DNA from: Silvibacterium bohemicum | Lineage (GTDB): Bacteria > Acidobacteriota > Terriglobia > Terriglobales > Acidobacteriaceae | Direction of reading: 5' to 3' | DNA length: 64,000 nt | Assembly (NCBI RefSeq): GCF_001006305.1 | Contig: NZ_LBHJ01000003.1 | Coordinates: 496,001 to 560,000 of the forward strand | In this document: positions 25,569 to 34,151 of the stretch, in pieces | Position numbering within the stretch: position 1 is the first letter of the stretch | How the letters are laid out: the number at the start of each line of letters is the position of its first letter | Notes under the pieces: generated by a model | The model's input: only the letters and a program-made list of their open reading frames with translations | Databases searched by the model: none | What the model was told of the DNA's origin: nothing | Program-made: the position numbers and the translations under genes

Positions 25569-28517
25569 ATGTTTAAAGGGTTGCTCTTAGTCCTGCTCAC
25601 GATCTTCTCCCTGAAAGCCGCATTCGCGACGTCTTATTATCCTGAGCGTCTTGAAGATGCAAAGGCTTTCTATCTCACTCTCGGAGTGGGCTCGGCGCTT
25701 GGCGATGGAAAAGCGGATGATTCCGAAGCAATCCAGAAGGCTATTGATATCGAGCAGGAAAGGAATAGCGAAGGTGTCGTCTTCATTCCTTCCGGAACCT
25801 ATCGGCTTACGAAGACCGTTTATGTGTGGCCTGGCATTCGCGTGATCGGTTATGGCCCAACGCGGCCTGTATTCATAGTCGCTCCGAACACACCATATTT
25901 TCAGAACGGCCCGGCATATATGGTGATGTTCACCGGCAACCGTCCGGCGAAAACGGCAGCACCCGACGGAACTCGAGTGATTCATGATGCAAATCCTGGC
26001 ACGTTTTATTCCGCGCTGAGCAATGTGGATATCGAAATACAGGATGGAAATCCTGGCGCGGTAGGCGTTCGCGCACGCTATGCGCAGCATTGCTATCTAT
26101 CGCACATGGACTTTCACATCGGTTCCGGCCTCGCTGGAATTCATGACGGCGGCAATGTCGCGCAGGACGTGCATTTCTACGGCGGTCAATATGGCATCTG
26201 GACGCGCAAGCCTTCTCCTGGATGGCAATTCTCCGTCATCGACGCCACCTTCGAAGGTCAGCGGGTTTCGGCGATTCGCGAGCATGAAGCGGGTCTGACA
26301 CTCATTCGTCCACAGTTCAAAGATGTCCCAACAGCAATCTCAATCGACGAGGGCTACGCCGACGAGCTTTGGGTGAAAGATGCCCATCTCGACCACATTA
26401 GTGGCGCTGCATTTGTGATCAGTAATGAAAAGAATGCTCACACCGAAATCAACATGGAAGGTGTGATCTGCCGCGATGTTCCACTCTTTGCCTCTTATCG
26501 CGAAAGCGGAAAGCAGATCGCAGGAGAAGGCACGCTCTATGAGGTAAGTACCTTCTCGCACGGTCTGCACTTCGACGACATTGGTGACACGCCGGCGATC
26601 AAGGATGTGTATCAAGGTCATGCTCTAAAAAGCGCGCCGCTACCGGTCAAATCCGATATCCTCGATCTTCCGCCGATGAATACTTGGGTGAATGTCCGCA
26701 GCCTGGGCGCAAAAGGCGATGGAGTTACAGATGACACCGAGGCATTAAAAAAGGCGATCACCGAACATCGCACGATTTACTTTCCTGCTGGAGAGTATCT
26801 GGTAACCGACACGATCGAGTTGAAGCCCGATACCGTGCTAATTGGTCTGCATCCCAGCATTACGCGCTTTGTGATTGCCGACTCGACGCCGGCGTTTCAG
26901 GGTGTTGGCGAGGCCAAACCGTTGATCGAAGCGCCGCAAGGCGGAACGAACATCGTGACCGGCATTGGCCTATATACCAATGGCGTTAACCCCCGGGCGG
27001 TCGCTGCGAAGTGGATGGCGGGAACTAATTCGATGATGAGCGACGTGCGATTCCTGGGTGGTCACGGCACCTCCGACTTGAGCCCAACACCGAAGCAGGA
27101 TCATCGGTCGTGGAGCATCTATAACAACACGCACACCGCCGACTCGAATATCCAACGGCGCTGGAACGCTCAATATCCAAGCCTCTGGATCACGAACGGC
27201 GGCGGGGGAACCTTTGTGGGCATCTGGACGCCAAGCACATTCGCGCAGGCTGGTCTCTATATCTCAGACACGTCAACGCCGGGAAGAATCTATGAGCTGT
27301 CGAGTGAGCATCATGTTCGCAACGAAATAATGTTGCGGCATGCTTCTAACTGGAACATCTATGCGCTGCAGACCGAGGAAGAAAGCGGCGAAGGGCAGTT
27401 TGCGCTGCCAATTGATGTTCAAGATTCCAGCAACATCACCTTTGCAAACTATCATTCGTATCGCGTCGTCAGCACCTACCAGCCGTTCCCCTACGCTGCG
27501 AAGATCACCGACTCGAAGGATATCCACTTCCGCAATTTCCACTGCTATAGCGACAGCAAGGCGTCTTTCGACAATGGGATTTATGACCAGACCCACAACA
27601 TCGAGATCAGAGACCGCGAGTTTTCCTGGCTCGACATCTCCGGCGGAGCGCTTGCCGTTACTGGCGATAAGCCGCATGTCGTGGTCGATCCCGACGCCAA
27701 GGTCGTGAAACTTGCGGGCGGATTCTTCAATGTTTCGGGCGGAGCAATCGGCCCCTCCGGCGATCCCTATTTTGTCGAAGCGAAATGGAACACCATCTAT
27801 CGCTGGAACGCCGCGGCCCATCATCTGACTGAGGTCCGCAAAAATCCTCTGGAGCCTGTCAATCTGGCCTTCGACAAATCCGGAGACCTGCTGGTTGTCT
27901 CCTATGCGGGGAAGGCTACGGTTTACTCCTTTAAGCCTGAATCAGACGACGAAAGCATTACGCTGTTGCAAGCTGAACCTTCTGCGCCACGACCCGGACT
28001 AACTCCGGTGATTCCTGTGAATTATTGGCGCAGCGAGAATGATTTCGCTCAGGCAATCGTGACTCCGCGTCCATGGCAATTCGTCTCTCCAGATAAGAGC
28101 GTCTTCCTTCCCGTAAAGCAGGACTTTATCAATAACGATCTCTATTACGGAATCAGAATGCAGGATGTTGTTCGCGCCTTTGGGCTCGCACCGGCCGATC
28201 CAAGCAAGCCGTTCTATGTCTCCGACGAGTCTGAGGAAAAAACCTGGAAGGTCACCATCGGAGCCGATGGATCGATCTCGAATCCGACGCTTTTTGCTGA
28301 ACAGGGTGGCGAGGGTGTGGCTGTCGATGCTGAAGGCAATGTATATCTCGCCGCAGGTCAGGTGTTTGTGTACAGCCGCTCGGGTACGTTAATTGACACA
28401 ATCAAGATACCGGAGAGGCCGATCCAGTTATTATTCGGGGGAAGAGATGGGAAGACCCTCTACGTGCTGACCCATTCCGGCCTCTATTCTGTAGAAACTC
28501 GCTTTCGCGGACGCTGA
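25569..28517 (+). CDS. secreted double pectate-lyase-3 / beta-propeller protein
   Basis: This 982-residue protein has a signal peptide to about residue 20. Two right-handed beta-helix starts of the Pectate_lyase_3/GH55 type are visible: GVGSALGDGKADDSEAIQKA with VFIPSGTYRLTKTV near residues 35-90, and VRSLGAKGDGVTDDTEALKKA with IYFPAGEYLVTDTI near 375-420. This two-helix layout recalls GH55 beta-1,3-glucanases, so a glucan- or pectin-active enzyme is plausible. The last 250 residues or so (EPVNLAFDKSGDLLVVSYAGK, GEGVAVDAEGNVYLAAGQVFVY) look like an SMP-30/NHL-type beta-propeller. No metal or catalytic site can be assigned with certainty. Confidence 0.82.
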   Translation: MFKGLLLVLLTIFSLKAAFATSYYPERLEDAKAFYLTLGVGSALGDGKADDSEAIQKAIDIEQERNSEGVVFIPSGTYRLTKTVYVWPGIRVIGYGPTRPVFIVAPNTPYFQNGPAYMVMFTGNRPAKTAAPDGTRVIHDANPGTFYSALSNVDIEIQDGNPGAVGVRARYAQHCYLSHMDFHIGSGLAGIHDGGNVAQDVHFYGGQYGIWTRKPSPGWQFSVIDATFEGQRVSAIREHEAGLTLIRPQFKDVPTAISIDEGYADELWVKDAHLDHISGAAFVISNEKNAHTEINMEGVICRDVPLFASYRESGKQIAGEGTLYEVSTFSHGLHFDDIGDTPAIKDVYQGHALKSAPLPVKSDILDLPPMNTWVNVRSLGAKGDGVTDDTEALKKAITEHRTIYFPAGEYLVTDTIELKPDTVLIGLHPSITRFVIADSTPAFQGVGEAKPLIEAPQGGTNIVTGIGLYTNGVNPRAVAAKWMAGTNSMMSDVRFLGGHGTSDLSPTPKQDHRSWSIYNNTHTADSNIQRRWNAQYPSLWITNGGGGTFVGIWTPSTFAQAGLYISDTSTPGRIYELSSEHHVRNEIMLRHASNWNIYALQTEEESGEGQFALPIDVQDSSNITFANYHSYRVVSTYQPFPYAAKITDSKDIHFRNFHCYSDSKASFDNGIYDQTHNIEIRDREFSWLDISGGALAVTGDKPHVVVDPDAKVVKLAGGFFNVSGGAIGPSGDPYFVEAKWNTIYRWNAAAHHLTEVRKNPLEPVNLAFDKSGDLLVVSYAGKATVYSFKPESDDESITLLQAEPSAPRPGLTPVIPVNYWRSENDFAQAIVTPRPWQFVSPDKSVFLPVKQDFINNDLYYGIRMQDVVRAFGLAPADPSKPFYVSDESEEKTWKVTIGADGSISNPTLFAEQGGEGVAVDAEGNVYLAAGQVFVYSRSGTLIDTIKIPERPIQLLFGGRDGKTLYVLTHSGLYSVETRFRGR

Positions 28518-28541
28518 AAGGACGGATCTGTTTAACGCAGA

Positions 28542-29303
28542 TTATTTCTTTGGCGTTCCTAGCCAAAGCAGCGCGTTTTCAATAAAGATGTTCTGCGTGG
28601 GTTCGGTGAAGATCTTATTTCCGTGACCCACGTTCGTGTAAATCATCTTGTATTTGGTATTAGTCCAGGTAACGGGGATATCTCCACCGTAGAGAGTGTC
28701 TTTAAAACCCAATGGGTAGTTAGAGGGATCGAGCGTCATCAGCACTTTGATGTCGGGACTATGCCGTGGATCGGGCTTCCAGCTATACCATTCGTTGGCC
28801 GGCGAAACATAAGTCGCGGGAAGGCCCTTCATTGCAGGATGTGTGGGATCGTCGATGTCGAGTTTCGCGGGCAGCGGAGGCCAGCTATTTCCATAGAAAA
28901 TGGTGCCAAGAAAATCCGCGAACCAGGGCCAGGTCTTGCGGCTGTCCATGTAGCCGGCAATGTGAAAGCCTAACCACGCTCCTCCATGCTCCATGTAATC
29001 TTGAAAAGCTGCGCGCTGCGGTTGTTTCGAGGGTGCATCGTCCAGCCACAGGACAACTTGATATTGCTTCAGCACGGTGGGATTCATGTCGTCCCAGTTC
29101 GAAGTGGTTTCGAAGTCGAAATGATCTTTTTTAGCCAGGTCTTTAAAGAAGGGAATCGCCTGCTGGGCGAAATCGACGTGATCTTGTTCCACATTCGTAG
29201 AGTAGAAGGCAAGCACGTGAAAAGCTTCACTCTGGCTGAAGCCGGTGGATGTGGCGAGGGCAAAGGCGGCGAAGCAGCAGAGAGCGCGCGAAAATCGAAT
29301 CAC
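28542..29303 (-). CDS. secreted ThuA-like domain protein (copy 2)
   Basis: This 253-residue protein has a clear signal peptide (RALCCFAAFALATSTGFSQ). The ThuA-like fold is shown by FHVLAFYSTNVEQDHVDFA, YMEHGGAWLGFHIAG, DPTHPAMKGLPATYVSPANEWYSW, and PVTWTNTKYKMIYTNVGHG. The layout matches copy 1 at 17107-17913 but the sequences are clearly diverged. It is convergent with the beta-helix gene (25-bp gap) and divergent from the YVTN gene. Role inferred only from context: sugar metabolism in the periplasm. Confidence 0.85.
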   Translation of the reverse strand: MIRFSRALCCFAAFALATSTGFSQSEAFHVLAFYSTNVEQDHVDFAQQAIPFFKDLAKKDHFDFETTSNWDDMNPTVLKQYQVVLWLDDAPSKQPQRAAFQDYMEHGGAWLGFHIAGYMDSRKTWPWFADFLGTIFYGNSWPPLPAKLDIDDPTHPAMKGLPATYVSPANEWYSWKPDPRHSPDIKVLMTLDPSNYPLGFKDTLYGGDIPVTWTNTKYKMIYTNVGHGNKIFTEPTQNIFIENALLWLGTPKK

Positions 29304-29379
29304 AATAAGCCTTCCGGACGAGCTAATAATTTTTAAATCGCGATAGTATCGTACTTTGTAATGGTGAATAATATAGTGG

Positions 29380-30522
29380 ATGACGAGGTCTGATCACAAC
29401 ATGAATCAGCTTGCCCGTGGTTGCCAGTTGCTTATGCCGAGTTGCCGCATCAAGTGTCTTCGGACTTTCCGTGTTTCGCTAATTGCAGTGATGATCGCTG
29501 GTACGATTTGCGGCGCGCATGGACAAAATGAAGCGGTGCAAGGCAGGCTGATCACCAGCCTCGGAGTTGCTGTCAATTCTCGCACTCACAAGGTTTATGC
29601 CGTGAACGAAAGCGAGGATTCGGTCTCGATCACCGACGAGCGCACTGGCTCCACGAAGTCCGTGGCAGTAGGGAAGTCGCCGATTGCGCTGGCTATCAAC
29701 AGGCTCACCAATCGAATCTATGTCGTCGACACCGGCAGCGATGCAATCAGCGTGATCGACGGTCGCGACGATAAGGTGATTGCGACAATCAAGGGCGGAT
29801 CTCACCCTTACACGCTGGCCGTGAACGAGGCTACGAATAAAGCCTATTTGACCTATACCTACGACAATATAGTGACCGTCGTCGACGGCGTAACCAATGC
29901 AACTCAATCGATCAAGACAGGCAGCGCCGATGGAATCGCAATCGACCCTGCAAGCAATACGCTCTTCCTGATGACGTATGAGGCTGGAGACGTCCGGATT
30001 GTGAACGCTGCGACCGGCGCCATCACCAAAGTTGCGGTTGGTCCCCACATCTGGGGGATGACTTTCGATGAGTCATCGAAGACTCTCTATCTGGCGCACA
30101 CCGGAACCGCAGATATCGCTGCTCTGGATGAGAATACGCACGAAGTGACCAAGATTGCTGTCGGATCGATTCCTTGCGCGGTCGCCGTCAATCCGATCAC
30201 ACATACGATATACGCCGTGAATTACGGAGATGGAACCCTCAGCGTAATTGACGCTAAACAGCGCAGAGTGATCGCAACGCTGAACGTCGGGACGCATCCG
30301 CAGGCGGTGGAAGTCGATGCGGTACATAACCGTATCTATGTCGCGAATGTTCACGGCGATAGTGTGACCGTCATCGACGGTGCAAAGAATATCGTGATCG
30401 GCACCGCTAACGCGGGAAGAAATCCTTACGCTCTTGCTGTCGATCCGGATACCGATCGCATCTATGCCGCCAACTATGGCCAGCCCGCGGTCACACGTGT
30501 TGATGCATCGGGCGTTAAATAA
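29380..30522 (+). CDS. exported YVTN-type beta-propeller protein
   Basis: The protein has 380 residues from the ATG at 29380; the ATG at 29401 (MNQLARGC) with GAGG 12 nt upstream is an alternative. After a signal peptide (VSLIAVMIAGTICGAHG) come seven or so propeller blades with the repeating pattern VNxxTxxIYVVNxxxDxxSVIDGxxxxVIATIxxG (for example NRIYVVDTGSDAISVIDG, NRIYVANVHGDSVTVIDG). These are found in surface or periplasmic proteins and usually mediate binding. A terminator hairpin follows. Confidence 0.9.
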   Translation: MTRSDHNMNQLARGCQLLMPSCRIKCLRTFRVSLIAVMIAGTICGAHGQNEAVQGRLITSLGVAVNSRTHKVYAVNESEDSVSITDERTGSTKSVAVGKSPIALAINRLTNRIYVVDTGSDAISVIDGRDDKVIATIKGGSHPYTLAVNEATNKAYLTYTYDNIVTVVDGVTNATQSIKTGSADGIAIDPASNTLFLMTYEAGDVRIVNAATGAITKVAVGPHIWGMTFDESSKTLYLAHTGTADIAALDENTHEVTKIAVGSIPCAVAVNPITHTIYAVNYGDGTLSVIDAKQRRVIATLNVGTHPQAVEVDAVHNRIYVANVHGDSVTVIDGAKNIVIGTANAGRNPYALAVDPDTDRIYAANYGQPAVTRVDASGVK

Positions 30523-30596
30523 CGCTTGATTGGGACAGCGTCTCGGTACAAATGACATTGTCTGCTGACTAGCGCTGCGGCCAGCTTTCGTGAAGA

Positions 30597-30625
30597 GGGT
30601 TCCAGGGCATTCCTGGCCCCTTTTT
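30597..30625 (+). terminator. intrinsic terminator after the YVTN gene
   Basis: GGG-TTCCAGG pairs with CCTGG-CCCC around GCATT and is followed by five T residues at 30621-30625. It separates the polysaccharide region from the acidic/basic protein cluster that starts at 30792. Confidence 0.75.
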
Positions 30626-30791
30626 ACGTTCTCTATCGCGCAGCCCGCTCGTGTCTAGCCATTTCAGGTTCTATCCCTCCTCACCCATTCGAGCGACACC
30701 CGAATCAGCTCACCACAAAATGTGACTGGCAGCGCTTTCGTTGTGGTTCTAACTTCTTCTCATCGTCAGGAACCTTGAGGAGGTCAGAACC

Positions 30792-31781
30792 ATGGCGGAC
30801 ACACATGAGCACGAGCTGGAAATGGAACTAGAGGACGAGTTCCACGAGGGCGAACTCGAAGGGGAAGATGAGGCTGGCCTCGAAGGCGAGGGCTGGCTCA
30901 GTGCGATCGGCAACGTCGCGGGCAGTCTGCTGGGCGAATCCGAGGGCGAAGACGAATTCGAGGACGAAGGTGAATTCGAACTCGAGGGCGAGTTCGAAGA
31001 CGAATCGGAAAACTGGCTCGGAACCGCGGCCAATATTGCCGGAGGCCTCTTCGGCGAGAGCGAAGACGAGTACGAAGGCGAAGATGAGGACGAGACCGAA
31101 CAGTTCTCGTGGGGCGGCGTCGGAAAGTTTCTGAAGAAGGCTGCCAAGATCGCTGCGCCTCTTGTCGGCACCGCCATTCTGGGACCTGCGGGTGGTCAAC
31201 TGATCGGCAAGGCTGCCGGCGCGCTCCTCAATGAAAGTGAATTTGAGGAAGAGCTGGAAGACGAGGATGAGTTCGAATCCGAGAGCGAGATGGTGCACGA
31301 GATCGCTGCCCATCCTCTTACTCACAATGAAGCCGTCGCGGAAATGCTGGCTGAGGCCGCCGCATACGCTTCAACGGAGAGCGAAGCCGAGGCCATGGCT
31401 GGAGCCGCCTTCGCCACCGTTCTCTCGCCGAGAGATCGCCGGGCGCTGCGTCGCGTCCTGCGCCACATGGTGCGCGGCACAGCTGTGCTCACGCGCATTC
31501 TCCGCCGCCATCGCCATACGCGTCACGCGGTGCGAACTGTTCCCACCATCATGCGGCGTGCCGTCAAGGACCTGAAGCGCCAGGCCGCCAAGGGAGTTCC
31601 CATCACTCGTCGCCGCGCGGCCCGCACCGTGGCAAAACATGTCCGTCGCGTGCTCGCCAGTCCCAAAGCTTCCACGACAGCTATCCGTCGCAACGTCAAG
31701 GTCAGTCGGATCGCGAAGCGGACGCCGAAGGTACGGCGCAGTTACAACACCCCTCGGCGCCGTCGCAGCAGCGTGCGGTAA
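30792..31781 (+). CDS. charge-segregated acidic/basic protein, paralogue A
   Basis: I do not recognise this 329-residue protein. Residues 1-105 are dominated by Glu/Asp with spaced Phe, Leu and Gly (EDEFEDEGEFELEGEF). Two copies of a hydrophobic segment interrupt them, WLSAIGNVAGSLLGES (35-50) and WLGTAANIAGGLFGES (75-90). Residues 106-147 are a Gly/Ala-rich amphipathic stretch (GKFLKKAAKIAAPLVG, GPAGGQLIGKAAGALL), 148-170 are acidic again, and 214-329 are very basic (RRRAARTVAKHVRR, PRRRRSSVR). The C-terminal part TRHAVRTVPTIMRRAV is shared with paralogue B. GAGGAGG at 30777-30783 is a strong Shine-Dalgarno. No signal peptide. It could self-assemble by charge pairing; this is inference. It leads a nine-gene unit. 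Confidence 0.85.
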   Translation: MADTHEHELEMELEDEFHEGELEGEDEAGLEGEGWLSAIGNVAGSLLGESEGEDEFEDEGEFELEGEFEDESENWLGTAANIAGGLFGESEDEYEGEDEDETEQFSWGGVGKFLKKAAKIAAPLVGTAILGPAGGQLIGKAAGALLNESEFEEELEDEDEFESESEMVHEIAAHPLTHNEAVAEMLAEAAAYASTESEAEAMAGAAFATVLSPRDRRALRRVLRHMVRGTAVLTRILRRHRHTRHAVRTVPTIMRRAVKDLKRQAAKGVPITRRRAARTVAKHVRRVLASPKASTTAIRRNVKVSRIAKRTPKVRRSYNTPRRRRSSVR

Positions 31782-31827
31782 ACACTGGTTCCCAACGCCC
31801 GGCCAATTCCGACAAGGAGGATGCACC

Positions 31828-32781
31828 ATGGCTTACGAATACGAGTACGAGCTCGAAGATGAGTTCGAAGGCGAACTCGAAGACGAGATGGAAGGCGAAT
31901 TCGAGGAAGAGATGGAGGACGAAGCCGGCCTGGAGGGTGAAGGCTGGCTGAGCACCATCGGCAACATCGCTGGCAGCTTGCTCGGAGAGAGCGAAGACGA
32001 GTTCGAAGGCGAGCTCGAGATGGAAGATGAATTCGAAGACGAGGACGAAGCGGAGCTGAGTCCCATTCGAAAGATCTATCCGGATGCCATGATGGAGCAC
32101 CTCGGAGAGCTCGCGGCCGAAGCAGAAAGCGAAGACGAGGCGGCCGAGCACTTTCTGCCTCTGGTCGGCATGGCGGCCAGCAAGCTGCTCCCGGTTGTCG
32201 CCAGAGCCATCGCGCCGTCGGCCAAGAGAGCTCTTCCTCATATTGCAAAGGCGGTGAGCCGGGCCACTCCTCACTTAACCAAAGCTGTGGGCAAGGTGGC
32301 GCGGGTCCTTCACCACAATCCGAAGACACGGCATCTGCTGCGCACCGTACCGGGAATCGCACGCCGCACCGTCGGACAGATCGCTCGCCGCGCTGCGCAT
32401 GGCCGGCCAGTCAGCCCGCATCACGCGGTGCGCGCGCTTGCCCGGCAGGCCAAGCATGTGCTCGGCACACCTCACCATCGTGCCCACGCACTGCGCCGGC
32501 ACCATCATCTGGAGCGCAGTCTTCACGGCCGGTTGGGCCGCCGCATGACTGGTGTTCATCACGGCAGGCGTCATCACCACACCGGCCGTCATCTAGGCAG
32601 GCCAGGCTTCGGAGTGGTTCCAGGGCGCCGTGGAGTTGGCGGCGTACCCGGAGTGCATCGGAGAGGCGTGCGCGGGATCGGTGGCGTTGCCGGCCATCCG
32701 GCACGAGCGGGACACGCGGCTGGCGGCCACTGCCAATGCGGGGTTTCTCGCTGCGGCTGCTGCGGGCAGTTTATCCGGTAG
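31828..32781 (+). CDS. charge-segregated acidic/basic protein, paralogue B
   Basis: The protein has 317 residues. The start is fixed by AAGGAGG at 31814-31820, 7 nt before the ATG. Same plan as paralogue A: acidic residues 1-77 beginning MAYEYEYELEDEFEGELEDE, one copy of the segment WLSTIGNIAGSLLGES (40-55), a helical middle (FLPLVGMAASKLLPVV), then a basic, His/Arg-rich half with TRHLLRTVPGIARRTVG, the motif shared with A. The end differs: Gly/His/Arg-rich (HHGRRHHHTGRHLGRPG) and a terminal Cys-rich patch CQCGVSRCGCCG that could bind metal or form disulfides. No signal peptide or confident transmembrane helix. Function unknown. Confidence 0.85.
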   Translation: MAYEYEYELEDEFEGELEDEMEGEFEEEMEDEAGLEGEGWLSTIGNIAGSLLGESEDEFEGELEMEDEFEDEDEAELSPIRKIYPDAMMEHLGELAAEAESEDEAAEHFLPLVGMAASKLLPVVARAIAPSAKRALPHIAKAVSRATPHLTKAVGKVARVLHHNPKTRHLLRTVPGIARRTVGQIARRAAHGRPVSPHHAVRALARQAKHVLGTPHHRAHALRRHHHLERSLHGRLGRRMTGVHHGRRHHHTGRHLGRPGFGVVPGRRGVGGVPGVHRRGVRGIGGVAGHPARAGHAAGGHCQCGVSRCGCCGQFIR

Positions 32782-32808
32782 AGACTTTTTGCGGCCGAGG
32801 GAAAGGTC

Positions 32809-34149
32809 ATGGCAACACTCGCTGAAAATCCGAGGGGAACTACGGTAAAGCCAAGCTCTCGTCCGCAAAAACCGCGAACGAAGCCGGGAACCAATAGTGC
32901 GGTGTTGCCAAGCTGGCTGCGTGCGCAATCGATCAACGTCACTCGCCACGCTGCGGCGCTGCGGCCCTTCAAGAGGGAAGAGTTCGGCACCGGACAGGCA
33001 GCGCCCTCGGAAGGACATATTCAAGTCGTCAACGACCTGATCACCGGTCTGCGCGGCGGTCTCTTGAAGATGTCGCGGAAGGTCCACAACGCCATCGGCG
33101 CAGCGGGCGAGAGTCCCACTTCGCGCGAGCTGCAGAGGGTGGTGACCGGCAAGGACAAGGCTCACCGCTGGGTGCAGGGGATCGAAAAGATCTGGGATTT
33201 TTACTTTGAGCTCTTCGGCCAGCGGCAGGGCAAGTATGGCGACTGGCTGCTGAGTTGCGATCGCATCGCGATGGATTGCTATCAGGCCGCGTACACCGGG
33301 CTGGGTACGGCAAGAACGATCCCGTCTCCTCCTCCGTTCTGCTATATGAAGACCGGCTTCGCGCCGGCCACCATCCGGCGCGGGATTCGCATGAGGAGAC
33401 TGGGGAAGCAGCAAAACCCTTTTCCTCTGATCCAGCTGCCTTACCACCGCCTCGTGAATCCGTGGACGCTGGGCGCGGTTATGCACGAAGTGATGCACAA
33501 CCTGCAGAGCGATCTCGGACTCAGCCGGGATATCCCAAAGCACGTTGCCATGCGGTTGCTCAAAGCAGGCATCCCGCGTTCGACGGTGTCGGTGTGGGTG
33601 CGTTGGAATCGCGAGATGTTCGCGGACATGGGTGCGCTGCTGCTGGGTGGTCCTGAAGTCGTCGGCTCGCTGATGGATGTGATCGGCCGCGCGCCGCAAG
33701 CTGTAATGGCTTTCCGCGACGGCGGTGTGCATCCGACTCCGATGCTTCGCCTGCTCATCAGCGCCGAAATGCTGCGTCGTCTGGGCTTCGAGAAAGAGGC
33801 GAGAGCATATGCGCGGGCATGGAACAAGATCTATCCCAATCCGCGGGCAGGGACGATCCCGAAGAATGTGATCGATACGTTTTCGCGGGCTTGTGCGCTG
33901 GCCGTCGACACCATGTGTTTTAAGCCTTACCCATCGCTGGGAAACAAGAGCCTGTCGCAGGTGATCCGCTTCGAGAAGAAGGATCAGGAAATGATTGAAG
34001 AGGCGGCGGGCCGGATGGCGGCCGGTAATGACCCCGGAATCATTTCGGAGCGATACCTCATCAGCGCTGCTCGATACGCACTCAATCATCGCCTGGCGCG
34101 GCCGGGCGTTATCACGAAAAACTTTTATAAAGAACTGGTCCGGAGATAG
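32809..34149 (+). CDS. predicted HExxH zinc metallopeptidase
   Basis: This 446-residue protein has the zinc motif HEVMH at residues 226-230 in LGAVMHEVMHNLQSDLG. About 40 residues later, NREMFADMGALLLGGP supplies a likely third ligand, Glu269, in an ExxxD arrangement typical of gluzincin-type peptidases. Residues 1-60 are basic and Pro-rich. No signal peptide is visible, so it would act in the cytoplasm or leave by a non-Sec route. It lies 27 bp after paralogue B and 2 bp before the next gene. Likely role: processing the acidic/basic proteins or another partner; this is inferred from position only. I do not recognise the family. Confidence 0.78.
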   Translation: MATLAENPRGTTVKPSSRPQKPRTKPGTNSAVLPSWLRAQSINVTRHAAALRPFKREEFGTGQAAPSEGHIQVVNDLITGLRGGLLKMSRKVHNAIGAAGESPTSRELQRVVTGKDKAHRWVQGIEKIWDFYFELFGQRQGKYGDWLLSCDRIAMDCYQAAYTGLGTARTIPSPPPFCYMKTGFAPATIRRGIRMRRLGKQQNPFPLIQLPYHRLVNPWTLGAVMHEVMHNLQSDLGLSRDIPKHVAMRLLKAGIPRSTVSVWVRWNREMFADMGALLLGGPEVVGSLMDVIGRAPQAVMAFRDGGVHPTPMLRLLISAEMLRRLGFEKEARAYARAWNKIYPNPRAGTIPKNVIDTFSRACALAVDTMCFKPYPSLGNKSLSQVIRFEKKDQEMIEEAAGRMAAGNDPGIISERYLISAARYALNHRLARPGVITKNFYKELVRR

Positions 34150-34151
34150 CC

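Noticed and set aside
30800-32070. GAAGACGAGTTCGAAGGC-like DNA repetition
   Set aside because: Explained by Glu/Asp/Phe-rich coding sequence of the two acidic/basic proteins, not an independent DNA repeat.
32593-34089. 498-codon minus-strand open frame
   Set aside because: Antisense to the metallopeptidase gene, which has a strong position in the cluster and an HExxH motif; the minus frame is Arg/His-rich noise.
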